Below, piece after piece: positions 40,401 to 51,946 of a stretch of 64,000 nt of DNA. Position 1 is the stretch's first letter, and every line of letters starts with the position of its first letter. The position numbers and the translations under genes are program-made. This stretch comes from Metarhizium brunneum (taxonomy: Eukaryota; Ascomycota; Sordariomycetes; Hypocreales; Clavicipitaceae), in contig NC_089423.1 of NCBI RefSeq assembly GCF_013426205.1, positions 6,448,001-6,512,000 on the forward strand, in the 5' to 3' direction. The notes under the pieces are model-generated. The model was not told the DNA's origin and did no database searches. It worked only from the letters and a program-made list of their open reading frames with translations.

Positions 40401-41496
40401 TGTATTGGAGGCTACCTCTGCCTCCGAGTCCGAAATGTTCTCTGCGTACTTTTCCAAGCTGCGCATAGTGACTGGCCAGATCAACGACGTGGCTGCTCTG
40501 GCAACGGACCTCGACCAGACGGAAGAGTTTGACGTTCACCCAGCGCCGTGGAAACTGCGGTCTCAAGAGCTCAAGGTGCTCAAGACAGTACCTGCCGACG
40601 CCGAAGAAGAGCTGCGGCGCCTCAGGGAGGAACACAACGAAGCTCGGAGAACAATTGCTCAGCGAGATGAGCACCTCAGCACTGCTGTTCTCAAGATTGA
40701 CACACTCGAGTCACGCATGCGCGATGCTCAGACTAATGTTGAACGCATTAGCAGTCTCCAGAAGCAACTCGAGGCGTCCGGTGAACAAGTCACCATTCTC
40801 AAAGAGGACATCGAGAAACAAGATCGAGAGCTCAAGGGTCTCGAGTCTGAGCGTGACAAATGGAAGAAGATTGCAAGCGACAGCCGAGCCTATGCAGATG
40901 GTGCGGATGCGGCTGGCATGAAGGCCGGCCAAGAGCGGGCAGTGGCAACTGCTCGCGAGATGGACGCCCTGAAGAAGAACATTGAAGGCCTACAATCAGC
41001 AGTGCGATACTTGCGAGAAGACAACCATCGGGCACGAATGACTGAACAGCAGAATTACGACTGGCTGGCAGAGCCGCTCAAGAAACCTACAAGTACCAGA
41101 GAACAACGCAGCGCACTCGTCGTCGCAGAAGGCAAGGATGTCTTGGGCGAACTCGTCAAGATGGCCACAGCGTCCAGGATGTTTGATTTTGGCACACTGC
41201 CGAAGGACAAACTGGCGTGGAAGCCTGCCAAGTCAACACCTCAATATCTCGCCGCTAAGCAAATGGAAGACTTTGCTGCCTGGAATGCCTGGCAACGCTC
41301 CGTTCTTCGAAAGTCATCGATGCTACGCACACCCGATGCCGGCAAGAGCCTTCTTCGGAACCCAGCTGCGCAGCTGCGGATACGGCTCCCTGGGCCAGAT
41401 GGCAAGATAAAGACTGGATCAGCACTTGGCTGTGATGTCCAGGTTGTAGGGTCTCGGGAATGGGAGGCACTACAGAGCAGTAGCATTGCTGTGTAG
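37440..41496 (+). CDS. ro-3: Dynactin p150/Glued subunit
   Basis: Large dynactin subunit; links dynein to microtubules and cargo, needed for nuclear migration in hyphae (Neurospora ro-3). Exons 37440-37832 and 37888-41496 (1,333 residues). The N-terminal CAP-Gly domain (about 1-70) has the microtubule- and EEY-binding motif GKNDG at 43-47 and GYGMFVKP. It is followed by a basic, Ser/Pro-rich linker, as in other p150 proteins. The first coiled coil covers roughly 310-600. The central dynactin domain begins near LPDTYREDQDSVLALLRFRR, and a second coiled coil lies at about 1035-1190. Two in-phase donors fit the first exon (GTGAGG at 37827 and GTACGG at 37833), differing by Val-Arg. The branch site is CTAAC at 37870. 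Confident. Confidence 0.94.
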
Positions 41497-42550
41497 ATGC
41501 CCCCCAAAAAACGCCATTCAGCTACAACCCCAGGGTCGAGGTTATCCCGTGAAATTTCCTTTTCTCCTTTGTACCTATATACCCCGTGACCCTCTGAGGC
41601 CCGATGAACTGAAGATTTCTGTGTTCTGTTCTGTACATTTATCGTTGCGGCCGCATGCGGCACTTTACCTTGTATGCGTTATGCTTGTACGTATTATATT
41701 CTCTAGGCTATATAGGCGAGCAATAACGATTTCACTATAAGCAGACGCCGCAACCAACCCAGTTGAAGTCCCAGTGAACGACCTGTGTACGGCAGGTAAT
41801 GTCACGGCTGCGCCTGTTGGAGTAGCAGGTACATGGAAGAAGCATCGCCACAGCGACAGGTCAAGTAATGGACAATCGTGGCTACGCCAGGTGGAAAAAG
41901 ATGGATGGCGTTGGCTAAACACAGCTGGGCCAACAAGGAACCAAGCACAACCAGCCACATGGCATGGACCGTACAGGACTATCAGACACGTATATGCCTA
42001 TCGCTAAGAATACCCTTTTCCAATGTCCTTGCCACCTGATATAGACATGTATATATATAAAGAAGAAAAGAGGAATGAGCAAAAACCAAAAACCAAAAAA
42101 AAAAGGCCCAATAAGACTCCTCCTTTTCCCCAATCGCCCTTCTCTTTAATGTTTCGCCCCGTCATGACTTTAATACGTAACCCAGAGCAGGGCGTGAAAA
42201 TAATATACTGACGCACTGTCCCTTCTCCATGCTTCTGAAAGGGAAAAAAAAAATGGCGGTAGAAGTCGGCTCCAATGCCGTGCTATGTACAAAGTGTAGT
42301 GTATGAATCCAGACATAAGTTTGTATACGCACTCTGCGAATTGCCAAATGCTGCTTTGTGTCCCGGTTATTGTGTGAGTGAGTGTATGTCTTTTTCAATT
42401 TACATATCCAAGAGCGACATTGTCAGAATGTCGATGGTGCAGTATGCAAGAAACCCCAAAGGCCATATTGAGGGCCAAAATTGTTGGGGAGACGAAAAAA
42501 AAATATACAAAATGGACTGTGAAGAACATGCAGTGCAACTTGTTTTTTTT
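41497..42550. other. Convergent 3' region between dynactin and Uds1-like genes
   Basis: Both flanking genes end here. The sequence is AT-rich with A-runs and T-runs (for example 42090-42103), consistent with 3' UTRs and polyadenylation regions. No gene seen. Confidence 0.6.
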
Positions 42551-45243
42551 TTACCGTGGACTTAGAGGACTTTTGCCAGGCCCCAAGGTGCGCTTTAGTT
42601 TGCTGAGCTCTTCTTCCAACTTGCGGTACCTGAGGCGTTCGTCCTGTACAACTGTTAGCATTCCCTTTCTATCCCCTCCACAGCGACGAGTGTAGTTTTG
42701 TACGCACCTTTAGGTCGTCCTGGAATCTCTTGCGTTCTTCCCGCATTGTCGCCCTAAATCGCTCACTCAGAACCGATGCACCAGCTCCTGGCCTGGACCC
42801 GTCGTTGGGGATCTTGAGTCGCTCGTTGTCCAGGTCTTCTTGTAGTTTCGCCATCTTCTCCTGGGTACTGTGGAGCTCCTCTTTGAGCTTGTCTTTAGCC
42901 CTCAGAGCATCGTCCAGCTCGCCCGTTAATCCGACAGATTCGCTGGTGATTCTTTGGCACTCGTCCGTCATACCCTGAAGCTCTTTCCTTAGTTCCTTTT
43001 CCTTTCCTCCAAGTTCTTTCATCTCCCCTTGAAGCCTCTTGATCTCCTCCTTGAGCTTTTTGATCTTGCCGTCCTCCCTCAGGGCTGCGATATCTGCTGC
43101 ACGCTCCGCACGTTCTGCACGGGACCCGTAAGCACCGTCCAGTTCGGCTTTTGCAACCGTCAGATCGAGTTTAAGATCAACCATTTCCGATTCCAGGTCA
43201 TCAATCTTTTTCTTTGTGTCGTCAATCTCCTGTTTCTTGGCCGACAATTCGTCGCGTAGGCTTTGGATAGTTGTCTCTGCTACGTTCTTTCCTTCAGTGA
43301 GCTCCTCAATCTGAGCATTGATTGCGGAGAGTTTGCTTTCGGACCCCTTTGTTCCGGATTCTGCGGCTGCCAGGCTGGCTTGGGTGGCCTTGAGGCTCTT
43401 CTCGAGCTGGGTGATCTTGGCCTTGCGCTCTTCAAGCTCAAGGGTGACAGTTCCAGCACGGTCCGCTGCCTCCCTGGCCTTCTCAAAGTCAGCCATTATG
43501 TTGGATAGCTGCTCTTGAGCATCCTTGCGGTCCTTTTCAGAGCGGTTGAACTGCTGCCGGCTTTCTTCGAGTTCCCTCTGTTTGCGTTCCAGCTCCTTGT
43601 CCTTTTCGCCGTCCGACTTGTTAAGCTCCCGCTGCTGCTTGATCTGCCGCTTGAGCACGTACTTTTGGTCTCGTAGAGTGATGGTTCGCGCATGTATGCG
43701 CTGCACCCTGTCGGCGAATGTGTCTAGAGAGTACGGCTTGGTTGTATCGAAGTCTTCGTCGTCGGACATGTCCATATCGTCCTCTGTAATGCCCCTTTCG
43801 ATCTGACTTCTCTTGCGTTCATCCTGACGCTGCTTGGCCTCTACGATGCCCTTTTGCATCGAATCCCAAAGAGTAGTTAGCACTGGGCCAGTTCCATCAT
43901 TTGCCTTAGGTGAAGAGTTGGCGCGCGCCATGTGGGAGTCGACAGCTCGAATTGAATCTTCTAGGTAAGCCATTTGCCCGTTGACATCGGAGTCTAATGG
44001 CAGTGGTGTTGGCGTGTAGTGAGGATCAGACGTCATGAGGAGGTCTCGTAGCTGGAGGTTCATGGCCTCAAGACGCTCTCCCATTTGAATTCCGCCGGCG
44101 AACGAGTCTTGCTCGGCCTGGACGGCAACTAGACCGCTCTCTAGATACTCAATCTGAGTTTTGAGCAAGTCTGCGAGTTTGATGTCTGGGGCTGCAGAAA
44201 CTTGAGGCGGCTCATCATACGTCTGGTTGATCTCTGGGTTAAATCGAACAATAGTGTCACGCAGCGACGCATTGAGGCTTTGAAGCCTCTTCAACAGGCC
44301 ATCGGTTTGAGACCGTAAATGGATATTCTCCTCACGCATACGGTCCATCTCAACCCGAAGCTGGTTCTGTTCACGAACTGGCGACTTGAGAGGAATTTCA
44401 ATAACATTCTTCCTTGGTCGATCCATTCCATCGAGCTGGTAGGCGCTCGGATCATCGAAGTATGTCTCATCGCCGACCTGATCGAGACTATTTCTGCTGT
44501 GCGAGTAGGTATATAGGCTTTCAGGACTTCCAGGTATACCGTTGATAAGCTGTCCATTCTGCGGTGCAGCCTTTTTCCTGCTCGCCTTGTGGGTTAGTTG
44601 GAGGATGGCTGCGGTATGCTCTACGATTTTCCGATGAGGTATCAACAGTCGCTTTTCCAAGTTCAGAAGTTCTGCAGCCAGTTCATCACACTTCCGCTCG
44701 TTCTCAATTCTCTCACGCTCAGCTTCCCGGTTGCGCTGCTCGTCATTTAAGCCAGGAGCGTTGAGCCGAGCCATGGACGCCGTGGCATCTCGGTATTTGG
44801 ATTGGATGGCGAGGTTGGATCTTGTGGTCTCTACGCGCTGGGTGAGTAGCGCAGCGTGCTTTTTCAGCTCGTCCACCTCCTCTTGTGACAAAATCTCGTA
44901 TCCCTTGCTGTCGGAAAGAGCCGTCTCGGTGAGCAGATGGACCTGAATTGGGTCTTTCAAGTCGACGCGCGCTGACCGTGGTGTCGAATTCGGGCCCGAA
45001 GCCTGTCATGTGTTAGCACAATATTCCTCTGACAAGTGTTTCCCCAGCCAAGTCATTGGGTAGGGACAACTGTTGTGTCCCATCTCAACGTCTTACTTGG
45101 TGCCGTGGCGCATCCTGCGCGAATCCATTCGCATTACCATCCTGTGCATAACCTTCCGGTTTGTCGGTAGGATTTACATTATGGGACAGCAGATTGGGGG
45201 CCCCGTAATCATATGGGGCTCTACCCGTCGGGTAGCCGTTCAT
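42551..45243 (-). CDS. Uds1 (up-regulated during septation) coiled-coil protein
   Basis: Long coiled-coil protein with the Uds1 domain, first noted in a fission-yeast gene induced at septation; probably cytoskeletal or septum-associated. Exons (minus strand) 45243-45097, 45002-42708 and 42643-42551, all phase 0, 844 residues. Exon 1 gives MNGYPTGRAPYDYG and reads through RHQ|ASGPNS. The Uds1 region starts around LSQEEVDELKK (87-97), followed by LEKRLLIPHRKIVEH. Heptad-rich helices fill about residues 510-840, with conserved ERFRATMREERKRFQDDLK| next to |DERLRYRKLEEELSKLK across the last junction. The last exon ends GPGKSPLSPR. A TTG-started open frame in exon 2 is not the true start. Molecular partners unknown. 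Confidence 0.85.
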
Positions 45244-45940
45244 AGTATTAATCGTATTGTTTCAATCCTCCAGTCCGTGGATATTCATGAGCACATTAAG
45301 AGAGAAGAACAAAGAAAATGGAGTGGACCAGGTTGCGGGAAAAGGAACAAGCCAGTTTAACTCGCCATAGAGTCTGCTGGTCCCGGTGTGATGCAAGGTA
45401 CTGAGAAGTCAAAGTTTGTCTTTTTGTGTTGTGTTGGCAGCAAGTCGCGATAGCTTTGTTGATCAAAGAGAGAGAGGCCAAAGCGCAGAGATAGGAGGCC
45501 GGGTGGTCGCGTGTCGGCAGGGTCGTAGGGTCTAAGCACAGGCGTACAGTAATCCAAAAAAAAAAAAAAAATGAAGCTCAGCAAGGTGGTGATGGTACAG
45601 GCAAGCGAGGAGAAGCGCAGGATGGCAGGAAAGGGCCGTGGCACGATGGCTTGGGGTTGGGAGGTTGGACTTTGACCTGGGGTTTGGGAGACTGGAAAAG
45701 GAGGCCTTGCCCATGTCGCTGCTGCTTGTGTCAACGCTAGTGTCAAAGCTGGTGTCCAGATTGGGTCAGATTCGGGGGATGCAAAGCCACACGATAGGCG
45801 GGAGCGCGGCTGGGAGCGGGGGCCAGGGACCTCCAGGGCCCGGCACCTGGGCGGACCAAACATTGAACTTGACGGCTGGACCCATCAATTGATTGATGCA
45901 GCCACAGCGCTGGCTGAGCCTGCAATTGGCGGCGCAGGCT

Positions 45941-45979
45941 GGGGCTGACAGGCTGACGGGCTGACGGGCTGGTGGGCGG
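45941..45979. repeat. GGCTGACG-type tandem repeat
   Basis: Three to four imperfect copies of an 8-bp unit near GGCTGACG. No coding sense. Confidence 0.7.
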
Positions 45980-46137
45980 TTGACGTAACTGCTCAGACAG
46001 GCACACCAGGGCACCACAGGAACTGGCACGGGGGCAACACATTTGATCAATGCAACCAGACATTGAATTGGCTCGACATTACTACCATCTGCACCCTGGT
46101 GATGTCTGGTCTCGTTGCTTTCTTTTTCTGTGCTTCC

Positions 46138-46164
46138 ACTCCGTACCGACTACGGAGTACGGAG
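46138..46164. repeat. Inverted pair of the TACGGAGT motif
   Basis: ACTCCGTA at 46138-46145 and TACGGAGT at 46151-46158 form an 8-bp perfect inverted repeat with a 5-nt spacer, followed directly by another TACGGAG. Confidence 0.8.
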
Positions 46165-47307
46165 CACATGCGTGCATCTGCGACGCTCTCAGACAATACT
46201 ACGAGACAATCATGGCCTTCTCTCGTAATGAAGGGACACACACAAAGGAATTCTGCGTCTCAGCCCGAGACTTCTGCCATTTTGCCCTCCCAGCGCCGCA
46301 TGGACACACAGGGGTGTTTCCGCTGGGACGCGCACATCCCCCATCTCTGGCCGTCGACCCAGCCGTGTGAAGGAACCCATTGCCATTTCAACCGCCCATC
46401 AGAAACTCACGCTCGCCGCAGCTTCAAGCCATTCATTGGTGCATAACACTTGGCATCACGCAGCCCGTTCCGCCAACCCGTCGTTCTGCGCGTCTGCCGC
46501 CGTGTTGCTTGCCAAGACACGGAGGTCATGGACAATACCGAGCTTCAATGAACTTTACTACACCCTGTGTATGTACTCCTCCATGGCCCTCATCCGTGGC
46601 TAGAAGCCCTCGGCTGTTCCAAAAAGCCAACATGCTTGCCCTTCCCAGCAATACGATGAGATGTTCGGAAACGTCCCCCCAACCCGGCCAGCCAGCAACG
46701 AGAAGTCTCTCTTTCTGCACGGAGCAGTGCATCAAACAACAAGGCCCGAGAATCTAAAGATCGATGCTCGAAAATTTTTGTCCTAATTTCCCAACACCTC
46801 AGATTGGTAAATTAATTATAGCTGATCGAGCAGCCACAATGACCGGGGTCCGAGCTGGGCTCAGCGACGAGGCGAGGTCAAACCCAACGCTCCAATTGGG
46901 CTGGCATTATCCCTGTATCCTGGCGATCCGCGATCCCTTCAGACACGTGCCTGTGCCTGGTTATGCACGGCATGTTCGTTCCATCGGGGGTGTGAACCAG
47001 AATATGGCAAGTACTCATACCGTGTGCAGTGTATGTACGTACGTACTCGGTCGATTGCCACCATGGGCCAGCCAGTCACTGACTCGTTGAGATCATGCTA
47101 CGAGTATCATTGTGGAATCAAGACTAGTGACAGTGAGACCGCCTCTGGCCCATGGGTCAAATACCGACAGCAGGCTGATGCGAGGAATGGCGGCTTGGAA
47201 GAGACACATAGCCTGTACCAACAGAAATTGATTATGACAATGCAAGTGCTTGCTGACGCCGCTGTAAAATATGCAAGACCATCTACAGATAATCACCATC
47301 ATACATT

Positions 47308-48183
47308 CTATAATGCCTCACGGAACTGGTCCACAATCTGTTGCCCCATTGTTCTTCTTCGTTCCGCTTGCTGGCTGGAGCCCTGAACACCAGACGACGC
47401 ACCGGTAGCCGAGCCGTTTTCCCCTTCCAGACGTCTTCGCAAACCTTCAAATTCGGCACTGCGCCTGTGAGATCGAAGCCCCACCATCCAACCCGGCAGT
47501 CGCCACGTCACCAATGAAGCTGGCATCAAACCTCCTCGCCAAGCGTTTCCCACTGTCCAACCAACAAAGGCACCAAGCACCGACCCGGGCCACTGTAGCA
47601 ACGATAAATGGAGGGCAATAGCGTACTGGTATGATTTATCCGACAGAGTCACACCGGAGGAGCCGCCCGTTGTGGTGTTTTGTGACGTTGCCACTCGATA
47701 TTTGTACACGTGGGGAACCATGGAGTGGTACTGTGCCAGTATGGCAAAGACGATGGGGGTCGGGCCTGCGGGCATGTAGTTGAAGAAGCCTGCCGACAGC
47801 GGGCGCAATACGGCCATGATCAGGGGAGGAATGACGGCGGTGAAGAGGAAACAGACGACGACGAATGACTGGTTGTCCTGTTAGTCTTGTTGCAACGTGA
47901 ACAAGATGATGGGTTGAGGATTACTCACGGCGTATTTCCTCGACCCCCACATGCGCTCGACAACTCTCAGGTTGTATAGTGACATGGCGGCAAATAGTAC
48001 TTCGGTTGAGTTGGTATAGCACAGCTGGTAGGCGAGTAACCTCCAAAACTGTCTATACTTCCACAGGTGCGTGTCGATGGAAATGTAGAAGTAATGCTTG
48101 ACATCGAGCATGCTGGCGCCTATGGAGGCCGCGACGAGCCCGAGGACCAGCAGTCTGGTTACGGGGGCATTTGTGAAGGTCAT
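47308..48183 (-). CDS. dscB: Dsc E3 ligase complex rhomboid-like subunit (DscB/Dsc2)
   Basis: Rhomboid-superfamily membrane protein, probably subunit B/2 of the Golgi Dsc ubiquitin-ligase complex that activates SREBP in Aspergillus and fission yeast. Exons (minus strand) 48183-47929 and 47868-47308, 271 residues. The start is MTFTNAPVTRLL; an upstream in-frame ATG at 48327 would add 48 residues before the first membrane segment. Conserved features are LWKYRQFWRLLAYQLCYTNSTEVLFAAMSLYN and RVVERMWGSRKYA, then after the intron SFVVVCFLF. About five hydrophobic segments are visible. The place of the rhomboid GxSG motif reads GPTP, so no catalytic serine: a pseudoprotease. The tail ends RRTMGQQIVDQFREAL, and I see no UBA domain, unlike fission-yeast Dsc2. 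Relation to animal UBAC2 is also possible. Confidence 0.8.
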
Positions 48184-48487
48184 TGTGGTATTAGGGTCGT
48201 AGTTGTATGCGGTTTCGTCGTGCCTGTCGATGGGCGCATGCCAAGAGCTCTCTCTGCTTGATGTGATGAGCGTCGCAAACGCGATTGTGGACCGGTGACG
48301 GGATAAGTCGACGACATAAAACTCCAACGGCTAGAAGAAGCACAGGAACAGGAGCTCAACGGCAAACATGGAAAACAACGCCGCAACCCAATCGCACAAT
48401 CGTGCGCATGCCGTCACAGTTGTGATTTGGGTGGAAGTTGCTGCGTGGCTTATCCGGAGAGGAGTCCGGACGTAGTGCGCGGAGTGG

Positions 48488-48520
48488 GACAAGCGGACAA
48501 GCTGACAAGCTGACAAGTGG
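48488..48520. repeat. GACAAGCT octamer repeat
   Basis: Four imperfect copies of GACAAGCT/GACAAGCG just upstream of the dscB gene. Confidence 0.8.
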
Positions 48521-48929
48521 AACATACCGGGGGGAATGACGACCGTCACGTGCAACGCCGAAAGCAGTGACTCAGTGGCGCGATAACGAATTGAACGCTG
48601 GAAGCAATTTGATGCGGGAGTGAACTTGATTAGATGCACAAAAATAGCGGTGGCAATAGTCAATTATCATTTGTTTGCAAATTACATGTCATAAAATAGC
48701 CTGAGTGTCAGCACGGCTGTCTGGTTCCTTGCGTTGTGTTTGAGGGTTGGAGTCTTGGAGGTGAAGCAAGTGTCGGGTTGGACAAGAGACCATGAGGTCC
48801 CGTCAATAGCTTGCTGCCGATTGTAGCTACCAGACTGGTCGTCTACTGGGCCGCAGCTGCAAATTGGCCTCAAGCTTCAATGTTCAATGATAATTTCTCG
48901 TGGCCTGGTCTTTCGGTCTTGGGTCGCCA

Positions 48930-48952
48930 GCCGTCAAGCCGTCAAGCCGTCA
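48930..48952. repeat. GCCGTCAA octamer repeat
   Basis: Three copies of GCCGTCAA, the last degenerate. Confidence 0.75.
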
Positions 48953-49768
48953 TGCACATGCAAGTCCTGGCTCTTCCAATCGGCGAATGGCCTTTTCTTA
49001 CGTTTTTAACACTGGCAAACCTCCCTTTGCTCGCTCCACCATCACTTTTAACCTAAAGCACTACTACCCCATACCTTGCATCAAATTGCACTCCTGAATA
49101 CCTGGTATCAATACATTCCCATTGAGCCTTCTAGAAGACAGACCGAGTCTGATGCTTGCGACCAGAGCAACTCCAATCCGGTGTCTGTAACACTGGGCTT
49201 CAATCTCGACCTGTCCTTGTGCCCCACATCTGACCATCAAACACTCAACCAACAAAGGGGTCGTTTTGGTCTCGACTTTGTTCTTGCGCCCTTCCATCGC
49301 GACATATTCATTACTTGCATCTTTGGCATTGCTCCAGCTTGCTGGTACTTTCTGCTTCGTTTGGCCGATGTGTGCTGTTGCCGGGCACTTGTAACGCCAC
49401 ACTGTTTTACTCCGCCACGAGAAGACGATACAGGCAATCCTCGCCCTGTCATCTACTCGTCGTACACGCATCACCCTTCGGCGTGGAACGGACGTGGCGA
49501 CGTGTGGCCTGGAGAGCAACCCAACCCGGACAAGTCGATGCTAGAGAACAGGACGTCGGCAGCATCCAGGGCTTTTCGCGCCCGCCTAGAAACCAGGCAT
49601 TATGCCTCTGGCCAATGTCGGCTCCATCGTCTTGCATCATATCGTCTTTCTCACCCACTTGGTCTATATTAACCTCGCATTCTCCCATGCTGAACCTAGC
49701 TTGCTCGTCGTCCTCTATTTTGTCTCCAAGCTGTTGGCCCGAAGACCCGAGGATTTGGACCCGGCAAC

Positions 49769-50258
49769 ATGGCCTCCGACCACGCCCAAGTGGTGAGCAA
49801 CACCAATACATCATGCGACTTACCTCGGTGCGGGCATGAGTCTCCTCATCATGTGAACCAGCTTGGCCTCTTTAATTCGTCTTCAAACGTGTCCAGCATT
49901 CAACGGTCGCAGTTGGCAGTTCCAACGCCGTGGTCGGCCCCAACAGGGCAGTCTTGTGTCTCACAGTCATCTGGCAATGAGGTCACTCCCGTAATGGATT
50001 CATTTCATTCAGGTATGACGCTGGCTACTCAGCACCACGCATCTCATACGATGAGAAAGTCTGAGAAATTACAACCTCGTGGTAAAGCAACTCTCGAATA
50101 CCGGATTGCATACTATCAATGGGCCTATTTTACAATGGTATGACATGATAAACCTTACACATCTGCCGTCTCGCTAACCATGCACGTAGACTATGCCTAC
50201 AGGTGGTATGGCCAATGTACTTCATTACGGTGAGGAATTCTGGGAGGCTCCAACGTGA
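49769..50258 (+). CDS. Candidate two-exon orphan gene
   Basis: I do not recognise a family. Exon 49769-50137 starts with ATG and reads MASDHAQVVSNTNTS... It ends before GTATGA; a GCTAAC branch site and GTAG acceptor follow, and exon 50190-50258 continues in frame to a TGA. The result is about 145 residues ending NVLHYGEEFWEAPT. It has two clustered Cys (CDLPRC), is Ser/Gln/His-rich at the N-terminus and has a basic segment MRKSEKLQPRGKATLEYR near the splice. No signal peptide or membrane segment. The fact that a good branch site and acceptor restore an open frame is the only positive evidence; it could be chance. Confidence 0.3.
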
Positions 50259-50556
50259 AGCAAGCGCTAAGAGGGCCATAGTCTGCCATCAAACGCGCTG
50301 GGACGTTATTGTCGGTATCTCGTTTTGTACATTGAATATCGTACTTGCTTCTCGATTGTATCTTAATTTCGCCACGCTTTTGTAGGCGGCCCGGGAGCTT
50401 CACACACTCATTCACCGACCAAGTCGAATTGCTCTTCATACTAGAGTTTGCAAGCCAGCGGACTGTCAAGTTGCATATTCCTCTTACCAGCGCCACACTC
50501 GCATAATCACTTTGTCCCGAGAGAATTTCCAACCCGAATAATTTGACTTGAACTTA

Positions 50557-50973
50557 TCAAAGCAGAATCGCCATCATTCTCATAAAGATATGCCAGTATG
50601 GAGTTCCACATTGTGGAACCTGGCTGTTGCGGACGATGGACGCTGGCTTGGGTGCGGTCCCCAGCACTGGCTTGTACCTTGACCCGTGGACAACTTTGTA
50701 CGCCGTTGCAGCAATAGCAGATGGAATGAACGTGGCTAATACGAAGACGGAGAGCTTTCCGCTCGTGCTATGACACCTACGTGGGTGTTTCTCATGTATC
50801 CGCTTCTTTTTGACCGGCCCTTTCGTCGCAAACCTCGCCGCCGCAGCGGAAATACCTAGACACCTGCGGTTTATCAACGGCGCCACTGTCTCCGTTTGCG
50901 CAACAACACAAGGGGAAGGGTGTCTGGTTTCCTTTATATACCGTCTCATGACGCAGTATCTATGGCAAGACAT
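50557..50973 (-). CDS. Candidate small membrane protein, orphan
   Basis: Uncertain. A minus-strand frame of 138 residues from MSCHRYCVMRRY. Its middle has a basic, Ala-rich stretch (ISAAAARFATKGPVKKKRI), then a 20-residue hydrophobic segment (KLSVFVLATFIPSAIAATAY), then VVHGSRYKPVLGTAPKPAS. This order resembles a mitochondrial-targeted single-span protein, but I know no family for it. A TATATAAAGG sequence lies inside the N-terminal part, so the true transcript might start later and the first codons might be wrong. Confidence 0.25.
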   Translation of the reverse strand: MSCHRYCVMRRYIKETRHPSPCVVAQTETVAPLINRRCLGISAAAARFATKGPVKKKRIHEKHPRRCHSTSGKLSVFVLATFIPSAIAATAYKVVHGSRYKPVLGTAPKPASIVRNSQVPQCGTPYWHIFMRMMAILL

Positions 50974-51946
50974 GCAGCGGCCGGGAGCGGCATGTCGATA
51001 TTTCGGTGAAACCAACCTACACTACGAACTATTCAGTTGATATCTATTGGACTGTTTGCATTCACCGCCGCAAGTATTGGTACGTTGATGTCGATCAGTA
51101 TCTCTGTTTGTTTTGCATTCTGACCTCTGACAGCACTTCTAAGAGGCTATGCCAAAGATTGTTGCTGAAGAGGTTCCAAGACTCCAATGCGGCCGATGTA
51201 ATCAAGATTGTGTCCTTGTCGCTCCTTGGCTGTGGAGATTATCATTGTAACTGTTTTTGAGTCCTTTGGATCGCTTTGGAAGCACACATATTCAGGACAC
51301 AAGATGCCGTTCTAAATAACGTAGCAGTCATCAACGTTTTCAAACATGGGACTGGTACGGCCCTTCCAATCCCTTTTGCATCGCTCTTCTCACATGTTCC
51401 GCAGGTCATAGCCACAGAGGCCATGGGCGACAAATTCAATAGTAATGGCCTGCATCTATTCGGTGCTGTCATGACAAATCATCCTCATCATAGTCTGGGT
51501 AGCGTATTTGTCAAAAATGCTCCACAGCTTATGGAACAGAAAGCTTACTTTGGCCAGAGGAAGGTGTCTAGCCCACCAGGTCCCAGAGCCAGTCGCTCCC
51601 TCGTCCTAATACCAGGTCATTATTGCACCTTGGGCTCGTGTCTGGCATTTAGCTTAGGAAAGGGATACTCAGAGAAGTCCAAACAATTTAAAAAACATTC
51701 ATCAGCGGTGAAAATTCTTGAATCCCTCATTGGAAGATGCCGCAAATATGGCCATTAAATGCCTTTATTATTTGCACCCTACTCTATCCGTAGGGACCAG
51801 TTGACTAAAATACAAGCTCCTGCGCTCTAAGTTTCCGTTTTGATCCGCTACAATATACACGCTAAGCCACGTCAGATGCCTGAATCATCCATCAATATTC
51901 CATGTCACCGCCCATTATGTAGAAATAAAGACGCCGCTAAAGACAA

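Larger units (their letters stand above)
45244..47307. other. Intergenic upstream of the Uds1-like gene
   Basis: No gene supported. Contains a poly-A run at 45556-45571, an 8-bp GCTGACGG-type tandem repeat (45941-45979) and an inverted pair of the TACGGAGT motif (46138-46158). Open frames are short, overlapping and lack family resemblance. Confidence 0.5.
48184..51946. other. 3.8-kb gap between dscB and the PP2C gene
   Basis: No recognisable conserved gene. Two tandem repeats lie near the dscB end (48488-48520 and 48930-48952). Two weak orphan candidates are listed separately: a spliced plus-strand gene at 49769-50258 and a minus-strand frame at 50557-50973. A further plus-strand frame of 160 codons at 51276-51758 starts with TTG and has no recognisable features. 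Confidence 0.5.

Noticed and set aside
42669..44960. Single-exon model for the Uds1-like gene
   Set aside because: It starts with TTG and misses both a 49-codon first exon and a 30-codon last exon that splice in phase.
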